A stretch of 64,000 nucleotides of DNA from Brachyspira pilosicoli. Lineage in GTDB: Bacteria; Spirochaetota; Brachyspiria; Brachyspirales; Brachyspiraceae. The stretch lies in assembly GCF_008016535.1 (NCBI RefSeq), contig NZ_SAXY01000040.1:22085-86084 (forward strand), in the 5' to 3' direction. Below are positions 33,933 through 43,286 of the stretch, in pieces (the stretch's first letter is position 1; every line of letters starts with the position of its first letter). The position numbers and the translations under genes were made by a program. Below the pieces are notes generated by a model. That model was not told the DNA's origin. It saw only the letters and a list, made by a program, of their open reading frames with translations, and did not search any database.

Positions 33933-35852
33933 TTATAATTTTAGCATTAATTTGCTCATTCTGCTTGCAAATAATTTAGGGTCTTCAAGTGGAAGTCCTT
34001 CTAGTATACAAGCCTCATCATAAAGAAGTTCACTATACTCTTTAAACAAATCAGAAGTCTTATTAGCCTGATACTCTTTCTCTATAGCTTTAAATACATC
34101 ATGTGAAGTATTAATTTCTAATACCCTCTCTGGCTTCATAGCAAACATAGGATTTCCGCTTTCAGCAAGTACCTTAGCCATATTAAAGCTTATAGAATCT
34201 TCTTTATTTGATAAACAAACAACACTCTCTTTAAGCCTATTAGTCTCTCTCACCTCAGCAACCTTATCAGCACCCAACACCTCTTTTATGGCATTAAGCA
34301 CATCTTTATTAGCAGAATCTTTGTTTTCATCTTTATTTTCTGTATTATTATCAGCCTGAAGTATAGAATGAAGTTTAGTGCCGTCAAACTCCCTCATCAT
34401 ATTAACCATAAACTCATCAACTCTGTCAGTGAAATAAAGAACTTCGTATCCTTTATCTTTCATACCCTCCATATGAGGAAGTTTTTCTATTGTAGCTTTA
34501 TCTTTAGCAGCTGCATAATATATAAACTCCTGACCTTCTTTCATTCTTGATTTATATTCTGCCAATGTTGTATATTCTTCTTCTTTCGTTTCTGATGACT
34601 GGAATAATAAAAGATTAGACAATTTATCTTTTTTACTAAAGTCTGAATATATTCCTATTTTTATAGACTCACCAAACTCTTTGAAAAACTCTTGGTATCT
34701 TTTTCTGTCATTTTTTAATATATTTTCTAAAGTTTCCAAAACCTTTTTTTCAACATTTGATGCTATTCTTTTTAATTGAGTGCTATGCTGTAAAATCTCT
34801 CTTGAAATATTTAAAGAAAAGTCAGGAGAATCAACCAAACCTCTAACAAATTTTAAATATTCAGGAAGCAAATCTTTACATTTACCCATTATAAATACGT
34901 TTCTTGAATAAAGCTCTAAACCTCTTTCAAAATCTGGGTGAAGGAAATTAAAAGGTGCTTTCGAAGGTATAAATAAAAGTGCAGTATATTCTATGGTACC
35001 TTCTGCCCTTGTATGTATTACTTCAAATGGGTCAGCATAGTCGTGGAAATGCTCTTTATAAAACTCATTATACTCTTCTGCCTTAACATCGCTTTTTGAT
35101 TTCTGCCATATACTCACCATTGAGTTAATAGTTTTCTCTTCATACTGCTGAACTTCTTTTTCGTCTTTTTTTGGTATAGGCATATCCATAATTATAGGAT
35201 AATGAACATAGTTTGAATATTTATGAATGAGACTTTCTAAAGTGTATCTGTTGCAATAATCATCATCAACAAATCCGTCTTCTTCTAGCTTTTTATCTTT
35301 TGCTTTTAACTTAAGTATTATTTTTGTACCTCTGTCTTGTTTGTCAATATCTTCTATAGAATAAGAACCGTCTCCATTACTCTCCCAGCGAACACCTTTT
35401 TCACTATCAACGTTTTTAGTTTCTATTATAATATCATCAGCAACCATAAATGCAGAATAAAAACCAACACCGAATTGTCCTATTAAATCTATTCCGCTTT
35501 CTTTTGATGCTTCTTTATCTTTTTGTATTTTCTCCAAAAATGCTTTAGTACCGCTTCTTGCAATAGAGCCTATATTATTGATAACATCTTCTCTTGTCAT
35601 ACCTATTCCGTTATCTATAATACTCAATGTTCTATTTTGTTCATCTATTTCTATTTTTATTCTCAAATTATCTATATCAGTATATTTATCGCTTTTAGTT
35701 ATAGATTCAAATCTTGCTTTATCTAGAGCATCGCTTGCATTTGATATAAGCTCTCTTAAAAATATTTCTTTATGAGTGTATATAGAATGCACCATTAAAT
35801 TTAATATCTGTTTTGTTTCGGCTTCAAAATTAAGTATTTGTTTTTCTGCCAT
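33933..35852 (-). CDS. htpG: Chaperone HtpG (Hsp90)
   Basis: The 639-residue ATP-dependent chaperone has the N-terminal GHKL ATPase domain with ELISNASDALDKAR, DNGIGMTREDV and GQFGVGFYSAFMV, the middle domain with LYSRNVFIMGKCKDLLPEYL and SREILQHSTQLKRI, and a C-terminal dimerisation domain. There is no C-terminal MEEVD, as expected for bacteria. A GGAG SD precedes the ATG. No CIRCE element is seen upstream. Confidence 0.98.
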   Translation of the reverse strand: MAEKQILNFEAETKQILNLMVHSIYTHKEIFLRELISNASDALDKARFESITKSDKYTDIDNLRIKIEIDEQNRTLSIIDNGIGMTREDVINNIGSIARSGTKAFLEKIQKDKEASKESGIDLIGQFGVGFYSAFMVADDIIIETKNVDSEKGVRWESNGDGSYSIEDIDKQDRGTKIILKLKAKDKKLEEDGFVDDDYCNRYTLESLIHKYSNYVHYPIIMDMPIPKKDEKEVQQYEEKTINSMVSIWQKSKSDVKAEEYNEFYKEHFHDYADPFEVIHTRAEGTIEYTALLFIPSKAPFNFLHPDFERGLELYSRNVFIMGKCKDLLPEYLKFVRGLVDSPDFSLNISREILQHSTQLKRIASNVEKKVLETLENILKNDRKRYQEFFKEFGESIKIGIYSDFSKKDKLSNLLLFQSSETKEEEYTTLAEYKSRMKEGQEFIYYAAAKDKATIEKLPHMEGMKDKGYEVLYFTDRVDEFMVNMMREFDGTKLHSILQADNNTENKDENKDSANKDVLNAIKEVLGADKVAEVRETNRLKESVVCLSNKEDSISFNMAKVLAESGNPMFAMKPERVLEINTSHDVFKAIEKEYQANKTSDLFKEYSELLYDEACILEGLPLEDPKLFASRMSKLMLKL

Positions 35853-36027
35853 AATAAACTCTCCTTTATAGGTTTTTATAAATTAAAAAATTCTTTATAC
35901 GGATTAAAGATCAAATATATAAAAAGTATTGAAGTGAATATATAAAGTCTAAAATAAAGTTTAATATATTATAAAAGAAAAATAAAAAAATTCAAATTTT
36001 TTAATAATAATTATTTTAAGTTTTTAT

Positions 36028-36296
36028 TTTTTTGGGGACTAGTCCCCGAACCCCTACTTCTTTTGCGACTGAAAGGAGTCCTTCAGGGCGACAAAAGGAA
36101 GTGCCTTCGGTATTGGTATAAAAGAAACTTATATCCTTCGGATACGCTTCGCGAAGAACTGCATTTTTATTATAAATTTTATAATTTAATTGTACATTAA
36201 AATGCACTCCCCCGCACGACTAAGAAGTTATAATTAAAGCATAGCATTATCGTGCGGCAAGGTGGTACAGCTCGTACGAGGGAAAAAGTTGAATAG
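36028..36296. repeat. Dispersed intergenic repeat, copy 4 (in the htpG / NERD divergent gap)
   Basis: It contains the GGGGACTAGTCCCC palindrome, ACTTCTTTTGCGACTG, GGAAGTGCCTTCGGTATTGG, TCCTTCGGATACGCTTCGCG and the ~120-base module 36157-36280 shared with copy 3 (and inverted in copy 2). The rest of the 35853-36403 gap is AT-rich; only the promoter at 36338 is recognisable. Confidence 0.85.
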
Positions 36297-36337
36297 AAAA
36301 TTCAAATATTTTATGTCATTTTTATAAAATATAATAT

Positions 36338-36365
36338 TTGACAAAATAAAATTTAAGTATAAACT
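36338..36365 (+). promoter_or_regulatory. Probable promoter of the NERD gene
   Basis: TTGACA (36338-36343), 16-base spacer, TAAACT (36360-36365). The leader would be about 32 bases and no clear SD precedes the ATG at 36404. Confidence 0.45.
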
Positions 36366-36403
36366 AATATTAGTTCAATCTGTAAAAATACATATTTATA
36401 ATT

Positions 36404-37123
36404 ATGGGACTATTTAAATATATTGCAAAAAATATTTTCAATGCTTTTTTTGATTTCGATTCAATTAAAGGTCAAATCGGAGAGATTCAAGTTGATTCTG
36501 CTCTCAATCCTTATTTATTTGGCAAAGTAAAACATAGGCAAATAAACAATTTAACAATAGTAGATAGTAATGGTCAAAGCCATCAAATAGACCATATAGA
36601 AATAAGAGAAAATGGAATATTTTGTATAGAGACTAAAAACTATAGCGGACTTATATTTGGCAATGAAGATCAAAGAAAATGGACGCAATGTTTAAGAATA
36701 GGTGAAAGAAATTATTTTTATAGCCCTATAAAACAAAATAATACTCATATATATCATTTAAAAAAAATATTAGGAAATAAATATAATATTAATTCTGTAA
36801 TAGTATTTACTCAAAATAATGCTGATAATATCAATATAAGAAATGTTATTAATTTGTGCGACTTAAAAAATTATTTATATCAATTTAATGACGGCTCAAA
36901 TTATACTGATGATGATATGAATTATATTTATAATAAATTAATTTCAAATAACAAAAATATATCTAAAGAAGAGCATATATCAAATATAAAAAATACAAAC
37001 TATAAAATAAATAATGATATATGTCCTAGGTGTAATGGAAAACTCATTTTAAGAAAAGGGAAATACGGAGAGTTTTACGGATGCTCCAATTATCCAAGAT
37101 GTAGGTTTACTATAAAAAAATAA
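36404..37123 (+). CDS. NERD nuclease-related protein with C-terminal zinc ribbon
   Basis: The 239-residue protein has an N-terminal NERD domain: GQIGEIQVDSAL, then HQIDHIEIRENGIFCIETKN, which holds the D...E-x-K catalytic-like residues of restriction-nuclease-type folds. The C-terminus is a topoisomerase-type C4 zinc finger: CPRCNGKLILRKGKYG then FYGCSNYPRCRF. A role in DNA processing or defence is possible but not shown. It is a lone gene downstream of repeat copy 4. Confidence 0.85.
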   Translation: MGLFKYIAKNIFNAFFDFDSIKGQIGEIQVDSALNPYLFGKVKHRQINNLTIVDSNGQSHQIDHIEIRENGIFCIETKNYSGLIFGNEDQRKWTQCLRIGERNYFYSPIKQNNTHIYHLKKILGNKYNINSVIVFTQNNADNINIRNVINLCDLKNYLYQFNDGSNYTDDDMNYIYNKLISNNKNISKEEHISNIKNTNYKINNDICPRCNGKLILRKGKYGEFYGCSNYPRCRFTIKK

Positions 37124-37151
37124 AAATTATTATATAATTTTAAATAAAAAA

Positions 37152-37167
37152 GTTAGAATACACTAAC
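37152..37167 (+). promoter_or_regulatory. Putative operator 1 upstream of the DUF3793-flavodoxin operon
   Basis: GTTAGAATACACTAAC, an imperfect inverted repeat just upstream of the -35 box. It shares GTTAGA..TAC..CTAAC with operator 2, whose centre lies 43 bases away (about four helical turns). Confidence 0.5.
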
Positions 37168-37174
37168 AAAGCTA

Positions 37175-37202
37175 TTGACATTTTTTAAATATATGTTAGA
37201 CT
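37175..37202 (+). promoter_or_regulatory. Promoter of the DUF3793-flavodoxin operon
   Basis: TTGACA (37175-37180), 16-base spacer, TAGACT (37197-37202). The predicted start near 37209 is about three bases from the ATG at 37212, so the transcript would be almost leaderless. Confidence 0.6.
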
Positions 37203-37210
37203 ACTCTAAC
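37195..37210 (+). promoter_or_regulatory. Putative operator 2 overlapping the -10 box
   Basis: GTTAGACTACTCTAAC has GTTAGA/TCTAAC arms around CTAC and covers the -10 box and the predicted start. The TTAG...CTAA pattern is like sites of DtxR/MntR/TroR-family metalloregulators. Binding here would block transcription. Confidence 0.55.
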
Positions 37211-37211
37211 A

Positions 37212-37793
37212 ATGAAAGAGCATAACTTTGATACATTGATTATTAACCATTGTGCACCAACCCTATCTGGTATAAAAATAGCAAACATCTTTACATATCA
37301 ATATAACTCTAAAAAAGATGTTTACAAAAAAATAGATTCATACAATAAAATATTAAACAGCCGCAATATAAATGTGTCTATCATAAAAGATTATGATAAT
37401 AAAATGATAGTTTATGTTTATAACAAAAAAAGGCTTGAAGAATATATTTTTGATGATGAGATTTTTGATTTTTTAGATGATTATGGGTATAAAGATAAAA
37501 ACCTATATAAGTGTATAGAACTATTAAAAAAGAGAATGCAGTATAATAAAGATTTCCCTCATGAGATAGGTATATTTTTAGGCTATCCTCTTATGGACAT
37601 ATACGGCTTTATAAACAATTATGGAAAAAATAGTTTATATACTGGATATTGGAAAGTATATCATAACAAAAAGGAAGCTATCAAAACTTTTGAAAGCTAC
37701 AATAGATGCAGAGATTTTTATACAAGCACATTTTTAAATGGTAAGGGCATATTGGAAATAATGGATTATTACAAAAAATATGCTTATAGTTAA
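37212..37793 (+). CDS. DUF3793 family protein
   Basis: The 193-residue soluble protein has the DUF3793 features as I recall them: an N-terminal HCAPTLSGIKIANIF, a central FPHEIGIFLGYPLMDIYGF and GYWKVYHNKKEA, with late NRCRDF. In clostridia DUF3793 genes are commonly beside flavodoxin genes, as here (flavodoxin starts 25 bases downstream). The function is unknown; the paired operators suggest metal or iron control. There is no SD, in line with a leaderless start. Confidence 0.8.
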   Translation: MKEHNFDTLIINHCAPTLSGIKIANIFTYQYNSKKDVYKKIDSYNKILNSRNINVSIIKDYDNKMIVYVYNKKRLEEYIFDDEIFDFLDDYGYKDKNLYKCIELLKKRMQYNKDFPHEIGIFLGYPLMDIYGFINNYGKNSLYTGYWKVYHNKKEAIKTFESYNRCRDFYTSTFLNGKGILEIMDYYKKYAYS

Positions 37794-37818
37794 AATATTA
37801 AATTTATGGAGGATAAAA

Positions 37819-38250
37819 ATGAGTGATAAAATAGCTATAATATATTGGAGTGCTACAGGCAATACTGAGCTTATGGCACAAAGTGTGGAAAAAGGTATAA
37901 AAAATGCTGGAGGGGAAGCTGATATATTTAGTGTATCTGATTTCAACACTTCAGATATTAACAATTATTCAAAATTAGCATTAGGCTGTCCTGCTATGGG
38001 AGTGGAAGTTCTTGAAGAATCTGAGTTTCAGCCTTTTTATGATGAAATAAGAGATAAGATTTCTAATAAAAAGATAGCTTTATTTGGCTCTTATGATTGG
38101 GGCGATGGCGAATGGATGAGAAATTGGGAGGAAGATGTAAAGAGTACTGGTGCTTCTTTAGTTAAAGACGGACTTATTACAAATCTCACTCCAGACGATA
38201 ATGCTATTAGTGAATGTAAGGCTTTGGGAGAAGCTCTATTGAAAGCATAA
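37819..38250 (+). CDS. Flavodoxin
   Basis: The 143-residue FMN electron carrier has the phosphate-binding loop YWSATGNTELMAQ, the 50s-loop region LGCPAMGVEVLEES and GSYDWGDGEWMRNW around the FMN ring. The start has GGAGG 6 bases upstream; an in-frame upstream extension overlaps the previous gene and is less likely. Flavodoxins often replace ferredoxin when iron is short, matching the metalloregulator-like sites ahead of the operon. Confidence 0.93.
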   Translation: MSDKIAIIYWSATGNTELMAQSVEKGIKNAGGEADIFSVSDFNTSDINNYSKLALGCPAMGVEVLEESEFQPFYDEIRDKISNKKIALFGSYDWGDGEWMRNWEEDVKSTGASLVKDGLITNLTPDDNAISECKALGEALLKA

Positions 38251-38269
38251 GTTTAAAATAAATCCTAAA

Positions 38270-38309
38270 ATTAAAGGGCATTAATTTTTATAAATTGATG
38301 CTCTTTAAT
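38270..38309. terminator. Bidirectional terminator between convergent genes
   Basis: Arms ATTAAAGGGCATTAATTT and AATTGATGCTCTTTAAT pair around a 5-base loop with G-U pairs; A/T-rich tails lie on both sides. It separates the flavodoxin gene from the lipoprotein gene on the other strand. Confidence 0.75.
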
Positions 38310-38311
38310 AA

Positions 38312-39010
38312 TTAATAGTCATAATTTTTATTAAGATTATTCATTATTATATTATCCTTATCAAATGAATATTCAGCTATTTTTGTTTCATCTGTTTTAT
38401 CATCATATTCAGGAGTTTTTTCTGTAAAATTTGTAAGATAAAAATTAATTATATTATTAGTTTCTACTATAGCAAATTTATAATAATCAGTATATTCATA
38501 TTTTCTTGCATATCTTAATATTTCAAATTCAAGCATATTATTGCTTATATATGGTTTTATATATTCAACATCATAAGAGTACATGGTAAAAGGATAAAAA
38601 CCTGCAACAAAATTTGCATTATTATTATTTAATTTCCACAAACTAACATATATATAATGCTCATTTTCTAATTTTTCATAAAAACTTTCATCATCAATAT
38701 TAATAGTATAAACACTTAAAATATAATATTTACTGCCATTTATATTAACTATATCATTTGTAAATGTTTTATATGCATTCAGTCCCTCTATTACTCTATT
38801 ATCTATATTAATATAATTATTTTTTTCAATATCAACTATATCAAAAGGAATGGCATTCACTTCAAATTCTATATCTGTATAATTTATTTCATTGGATATT
38901 TTTTCTTTTTTTGTATTATACGATTCATTTTTATTATCCACACTATTATTTGAACATGATATAAACAATATGAAAAAAAATATTAATATTTTACTAATAA
39001 AGCTATTCAT
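38312..39010 (-). CDS. Putative lipoprotein of unknown function
   Basis: The 232-residue protein has an N-terminal hydrophobic signal ending in LFISC, so Cys19 would be lipidated. An Asn/Ser/Lys-rich linker follows, then an acidic, Tyr-rich domain with KYYILSVYTINIDDESFYEK. The start overlaps the aroB stop by 8 bases on the same strand, so the two are probably co-transcribed. No family recognised. Confidence 0.7.
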   Translation of the reverse strand: MNSFISKILIFFFILFISCSNNSVDNKNESYNTKKEKISNEINYTDIEFEVNAIPFDIVDIEKNNYINIDNRVIEGLNAYKTFTNDIVNINGSKYYILSVYTINIDDESFYEKLENEHYIYVSLWKLNNNNANFVAGFYPFTMYSYDVEYIKPYISNNMLEFEILRYARKYEYTDYYKFAIVETNNIINFYLTNFTEKTPEYDDKTDETKIAEYSFDKDNIIMNNLNKNYDY

Positions 39011-40052
39011 TTAAAATATCCTTAATACTCACTTTTTCAACATAAGGTTTTCCAATAGATTCTAAAAATACGAAATTGATTTTATCATCACTTCTTTTTT
39101 TATCTAATTTAATTGCATCTTTTAAGTTTATGTTACTTGGTACTGCAGTTGGGAGAGAGAATTTACAAAATATATTTTTAGCTCTCTCAAGTAAACTTTT
39201 ATCTTTAGTGATGCCTTTTTTAATACCATACTCTATAGCAAAAATCACACCTATTGCAACAGCCTCACCATGAAGCAAAACTCCATAACCTGCAGCATTT
39301 TCCACACTATGCCCAATAGTATGACCAAAGTTTAAAAACATTCTCTCTTTTTTCTCTTTATAATCAATCTCTACTATATGCCCTTTTAATTCGCAGTTTC
39401 TCTTAAGAATAAAATCCATATCAAAACTATTATTATTTTCTAAATATTCAAGAAGTTTTTTATCAAATAAAAATGCATGCTTAATAACTTCAGCCATACC
39501 AGCATTAAACTCTCTCTTTGGAAGCGTATTTAAAACATCACTATCCATTATAACAAGCCTAGGGCTATGAAAAGCACCCACTAAATTTTTACCTTCTTTA
39601 ATGTTAATACCAGTCTTTCCGCCCACAGAAGAATCAACGCAAGCAAGAAGTGTTGTAGGCATCTGCACAAAATCAATTCCCCTCATCCAAGCGGCAGCAG
39701 CATAACCTGCCATATCACCTATAACACCGCCTCCTAATGCTATTATTATATCCTTTCGGCTTAACTCATTTTTTGCAAGAGATGAATATATATTATAAAT
39801 GCTCTCTATGTTTTTGTTAGTTTCTCCATTTTGAAGCACGCATACAGAAGTAATAATATTTTCTCTCTCTAAACTTTCTTTTACTATTTTAGTATAAAGT
39901 TTATCAACTATATCATCAGTAACTATTAAAGCTCTTTTTCCTCTAAGAACTTCTTTTACCAATTTGCCGCTTTCTTTTATAAGTCCGCTGCTAACTAAAA
40001 TATTATAATTAATTTTTACATCATTGTTTATATTTATATTAACCTTATTCAT
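39003..40052 (-). CDS. aroB: 3-dehydroquinate synthase
   Basis: The 349-residue NAD+- and metal-dependent enzyme is the second step of the shikimate pathway. Motifs: IALGGGVIGDMAGYAAAAWM, PTTLLACVDSSVGGKTGIN, EVIKHAFLFD and the metal-binding FGHTIGHSVENAAG with HGEAVAIG. Length is standard. AAGG lies at SD distance. No other aro genes are nearby. A lipoprotein gene overlaps its 3' end. Confidence 0.97.
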   Translation of the reverse strand: MNKVNININNDVKINYNILVSSGLIKESGKLVKEVLRGKRALIVTDDIVDKLYTKIVKESLERENIITSVCVLQNGETNKNIESIYNIYSSLAKNELSRKDIIIALGGGVIGDMAGYAAAAWMRGIDFVQMPTTLLACVDSSVGGKTGINIKEGKNLVGAFHSPRLVIMDSDVLNTLPKREFNAGMAEVIKHAFLFDKKLLEYLENNNSFDMDFILKRNCELKGHIVEIDYKEKKERMFLNFGHTIGHSVENAAGYGVLLHGEAVAIGVIFAIEYGIKKGITKDKSLLERAKNIFCKFSLPTAVPSNINLKDAIKLDKKRSDDKINFVFLESIGKPYVEKVSIKDILNE

Positions 40053-40105
40053 ATATAAGCCTTAATTTATTTGTTAGTATTATAAATTATTTTTTAAAAA
40101 TATAT

Positions 40106-40136
40106 AATATCTTTATTAAGAAATAATAAAGATATT
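40106..40136 (-). terminator. Hairpin downstream of pepD, possible terminator
   Basis: Perfect 12-base arms AATATCTTTATT / AATAAAGATATT with a 7-base loop; on the minus strand followed by ATATATTTTTAAA. It has no GC-rich stem, so activity is uncertain. The 40053-40268 gap holds no gene; a 30-codon fragment at 40116-40208 on the minus strand is discussed in the findings. Confidence 0.45.
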
Positions 40137-40268
40137 ACTAGCAGATATAAAAAGTACATAATCTTCTACCTTTATACCGCCATAAACATTTTCTGATAGT
40201 TTTCTAATCTATTCTTTAATATAAATTTATATACCATTATTTAATATTTTTTATCTAACTCTTTTTCT

Positions 40269-41708
40269 TTAAGCAATACTTATAACAAGCTCTTTTAAAA
40301 ATTTCCACATTCTATCTACAGAAGATATACTCAAATGTTCAGAAGGGGTATGTACATCTTTAATATCTGGCCCTATGCTTATCATATCAACATCAGGTAA
40401 AGGCTTTTTAAGTATTCCGCATTCTAATCCTGCATGTATGGCTTCTATTTTGGCATCTTTTCCTGTAACCTTCTTATAAACATTCAATGCTATATCTTTA
40501 ACTTTTGAATTAGCATCATATTCCCAAGCAGGATATCCATTAGACATTTGGAAAGAAGCTTTTGTCATATGAGCAGCTGATTCTATCTTTAAACCTATCT
40601 CTTTTGATGAACTTTCTACAGAACTTCTTACTGATATAGTAAATCTCAACTTACCATTCTCTTCTTTTAATACTCCGTTGTTACAGCTAGTTTGAACTAA
40701 GCCTTCTATATCTTTACTCATATAAGCAACACCGTCTGGTACAAGCATCATAAAGTTAATAACATTATTGCTCAATTCTTTAGTAAAAGCCTCTTTAACA
40801 TCTGAAACCTCTGAAACATTTATAACCATATCAGGGTCTTCTACCCTATATTCATTTTTTATATTTTTAGCAACTTCTTCTAAAGTCTTTTTTACTTTAT
40901 TAATGTCTTTAGAAACTGCTAAAGCCTCTGCATGTTTTGCTATAGCATTATGTTTAGCTCCTCCTTCTATATGCGATATAACAATATACTCTCTCACAGC
41001 ATACAATAATCTGCCAAGCAATTTTATAGCATTAGCTCTCTGTTTAATAATCTCTATACCAGAATGTCCGCCTTTAAGTCCTGATACTTCTACTTTTAAA
41101 GCATGTCCTTCTGCTTTTTCTTTTTTAATATCAAAATCTGTTAAAGTATTCATTCCACCTGCACAGCTTACTAAAAATATTCCCTCTTCTTCTCCATCTA
41201 TATTAATCATAGTTTTACCGTCTATATGCTCACCAGTAATAGCAATAGCTCCGTCCATGCCAGTTTCTTCTGCAGTAGTAGCTAATAATTCTATAGGAGG
41301 ATGGGGCAAGTCTTTAGAATCTAGTAATGCCATACCTATAGCTATAGCGATACCGTCATCACCTCCAAGTGTTGTATTATTAGCTCTTAATATATCACCA
41401 TCTAATATCATTTCTATAGGGTCTTTTCTAAAATCATGCTTAGAGTCTTTAGTTTTCTCGCATACCATATCAACATGACCTTGTATTATTACTGCAGGTT
41501 TATTCTCATAACCGCTTGTACCTTTCTTCTTTATAATTACATTCATAGCATTATCTTGATATACTTCCAAATTTCTATCTTTAGCAAATTTAACCAAAAA
41601 ATCACTAATCTCTTTTTCATGTCCTGATTCTCTAGGTATTTTATTTATTTCATTGAACCATTTGAATACTTCTTTTGATTCCATTGAATTAAAAGCATTT
41701 AAATCCAT
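40269..41708 (-). CDS. pepD: Aminoacyl-histidine dipeptidase (M20/PepD family)
   Basis: The 479-residue metallopeptidase starts with KVFKWFNEINKIPR-like EVFKWFNEINKIPRESGHEK and has the zinc-binding signatures QGHVDMVCE, NNTTLGGDDGIAIAI and TAEETGMDGA. The late GLECGILKKPLPD and IGPDIKDVHTPSEHLSI blocks complete the PepD pattern. It cleaves Xaa-His and other dipeptides in the cytoplasm, supplying amino acids. It is a single-gene unit. Confidence 0.95.
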   Translation of the reverse strand: MDLNAFNSMESKEVFKWFNEINKIPRESGHEKEISDFLVKFAKDRNLEVYQDNAMNVIIKKKGTSGYENKPAVIIQGHVDMVCEKTKDSKHDFRKDPIEMILDGDILRANNTTLGGDDGIAIAIGMALLDSKDLPHPPIELLATTAEETGMDGAIAITGEHIDGKTMINIDGEEEGIFLVSCAGGMNTLTDFDIKKEKAEGHALKVEVSGLKGGHSGIEIIKQRANAIKLLGRLLYAVREYIVISHIEGGAKHNAIAKHAEALAVSKDINKVKKTLEEVAKNIKNEYRVEDPDMVINVSEVSDVKEAFTKELSNNVINFMMLVPDGVAYMSKDIEGLVQTSCNNGVLKEENGKLRFTISVRSSVESSSKEIGLKIESAAHMTKASFQMSNGYPAWEYDANSKVKDIALNVYKKVTGKDAKIEAIHAGLECGILKKPLPDVDMISIGPDIKDVHTPSEHLSISSVDRMWKFLKELVISIA

Positions 41709-41879
41709 AGTATATTACACTCCTTAAAATAATATAAATCGTTTTTATTATTTTGTACTTTTATTAGTATAATAAATAATACAAAGATTGTCAAAACAAA
41801 TTAATAACATATCAAAAAAATTAGTTTTATGTAACTTCAAGTAGTAATATATCTCACAAATATTTAATTAAAAAAATTA

Positions 41880-42200
41880 CACTAACTCCCCACCCTATAG
41901 GCTTTTTGTTTTTTACTATAATATTAAAAATCATATTTCTTTTTGCCTATACTCTAATTTTTGCCTCCCACCCTAGATTTTTAAAAATTTGTTATCTACT
42001 CAACGCACGGTAAAGTAAGCAAAATATATAAATAATTTTAGAATTAAATTTCTATTATATTTCTAAATTTATCCACCGTGCGGTAAGCGAGCTTTAAACT
42101 AAATAAAAACTTGGGCGGGAGCTAACATTTCTAATTAAGCAATAAATATAATTTCCACACACTTTCTAAAATATTTAAAAAAATATAGAGGGCGGGGTTG
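41880..42200. repeat. Gene-free region with a degenerate dispersed-repeat module
   Basis: The 41709-42299 gap has no gene. It contains two runs with CCCACCCTA, an inverted CGCACGGT...ACCGTGCG pair (42004-42077 region) enclosing a TTTAGAA...TTCTAAA pair, and GGGCGGGAGC. The ACCGTGCGG motif links it to the other intergenic repeats. A TTGAAA at 42241 with TATATC 15 bases later may be the fba promoter. Confidence 0.5.
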
Positions 42201-42299
42201 TATATAAAATTTCATACCTATATAAAAAACATATATTTACTTGAAAAATTATTATTTTTGTTATATCATTAAAATATATTTTATTAATTGGAGTGAAAT

Positions 42300-43262
42300 A
42301 TGGTTAAATTTGACGACTTAGGTCTTGTAAACAGCAGAGACCTCTTTAAAAAAGCTATTAACGGCGGTTATGCTATTCCAGCATTTAACTTTAATAATAT
42401 GGAACAACTTCAGGCTATAGTGCAGGCTTGTGTAGAAACTAAAAGCCCTGTTATTATTCAAGTATCTTCTGGTGCTAGGAAATATGCTAATCAAACATTA
42501 TTAAGATATATGGCTCAAGGAGCTGTGGAATATGCTAAAGAATTGGGTGTTAATGTACCTATAGTATTACACCTTGACCATGGTGATAGATTAGAACTTT
42601 GTAAAAGCTGTATTGAATATGGTTTCTCTTCTGTTATGATAGACGGAAGCCATTATGATTACAACAAAAACGTAGAAATTACTAGAAGCGTTGTAGAGTA
42701 TGCTCATAAATATGATGTTACTGTTGAAGGAGAATTGGGTGTACTTGCTGGTGTAGAAGATGATGTTGTTGCTGAACATCATACTTATACTCAGCCTGAA
42801 GAAGTAGAAGATTTCGTTAAAAAAACAGGTGTTGATTCACTTGCTATATCTATTGGTACTAGTCATGGTGCTTATAAATTCAAACCTGGTCAAAACCCTC
42901 AAATAAGATTAGATATTCTTAAAGAAATTGAGAAAAAGATTCAAGGATTCCCTATTGTACTTCATGGTTCTTCAAGTGTACCTCAAGAATATGTTAAAAT
43001 GATTAATGAAAATGGCGGTAAACTTGATGATGCTATAGGTATTCCTGAAGAGCAATTAAGAGAAGCTTCTAAGAGTGCAGTTTGTAAAATCAATATCGAC
43101 AGCGATTCAAGACTTGCTATGACTGCTGCTATTAGAAAAGTATTCCATGATGACCCTAAAGAATTTGACCCTCGTAAATATTTAGGACCTGCTCGTGATG
43201 AAATGAAAAAACTTTATATGCATAAAATAATCAATGTATTAGGTTCAAATGGTAAAATATAA
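42300..43262 (+). CDS. fba: Class II fructose-bisphosphate aldolase
   Basis: The 320-residue zinc aldolase of glycolysis has YAIPAFNFNNMEQLQAI at the N-terminus, the zinc-binding VLHLDHGD, the FSSVMIDGSHYDYNKN region, VEGELGVLAGVEDD, SIGTSHGAYKF and VLHGSSSVPQEY. Length fits class IIB. GGAG precedes the ATG. A 30-residue basic protein gene starts 24 bases downstream and shares its transcript up to a strong terminator. Confidence 0.97.
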   Translation: MVKFDDLGLVNSRDLFKKAINGGYAIPAFNFNNMEQLQAIVQACVETKSPVIIQVSSGARKYANQTLLRYMAQGAVEYAKELGVNVPIVLHLDHGDRLELCKSCIEYGFSSVMIDGSHYDYNKNVEITRSVVEYAHKYDVTVEGELGVLAGVEDDVVAEHHTYTQPEEVEDFVKKTGVDSLAISIGTSHGAYKFKPGQNPQIRLDILKEIEKKIQGFPIVLHGSSSVPQEYVKMINENGGKLDDAIGIPEEQLREASKSAVCKINIDSDSRLAMTAAIRKVFHDDPKEFDPRKYLGPARDEMKKLYMHKIINVLGSNGKI

Positions 43263-43286
43263 TAAAAATTAAAGGAGATATATACT

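Noticed and set aside
36016..36207. 63-codon minus-strand frame in the htpG upstream gap
   Set aside because: It lies wholly within the dispersed repeat; related sequence in other gaps has no conserved frame.
40768..41478. 236-codon plus-strand frame opposite pepD
   Set aside because: It is the antisense of a strongly conserved peptidase gene and shows no family motifs or SD.
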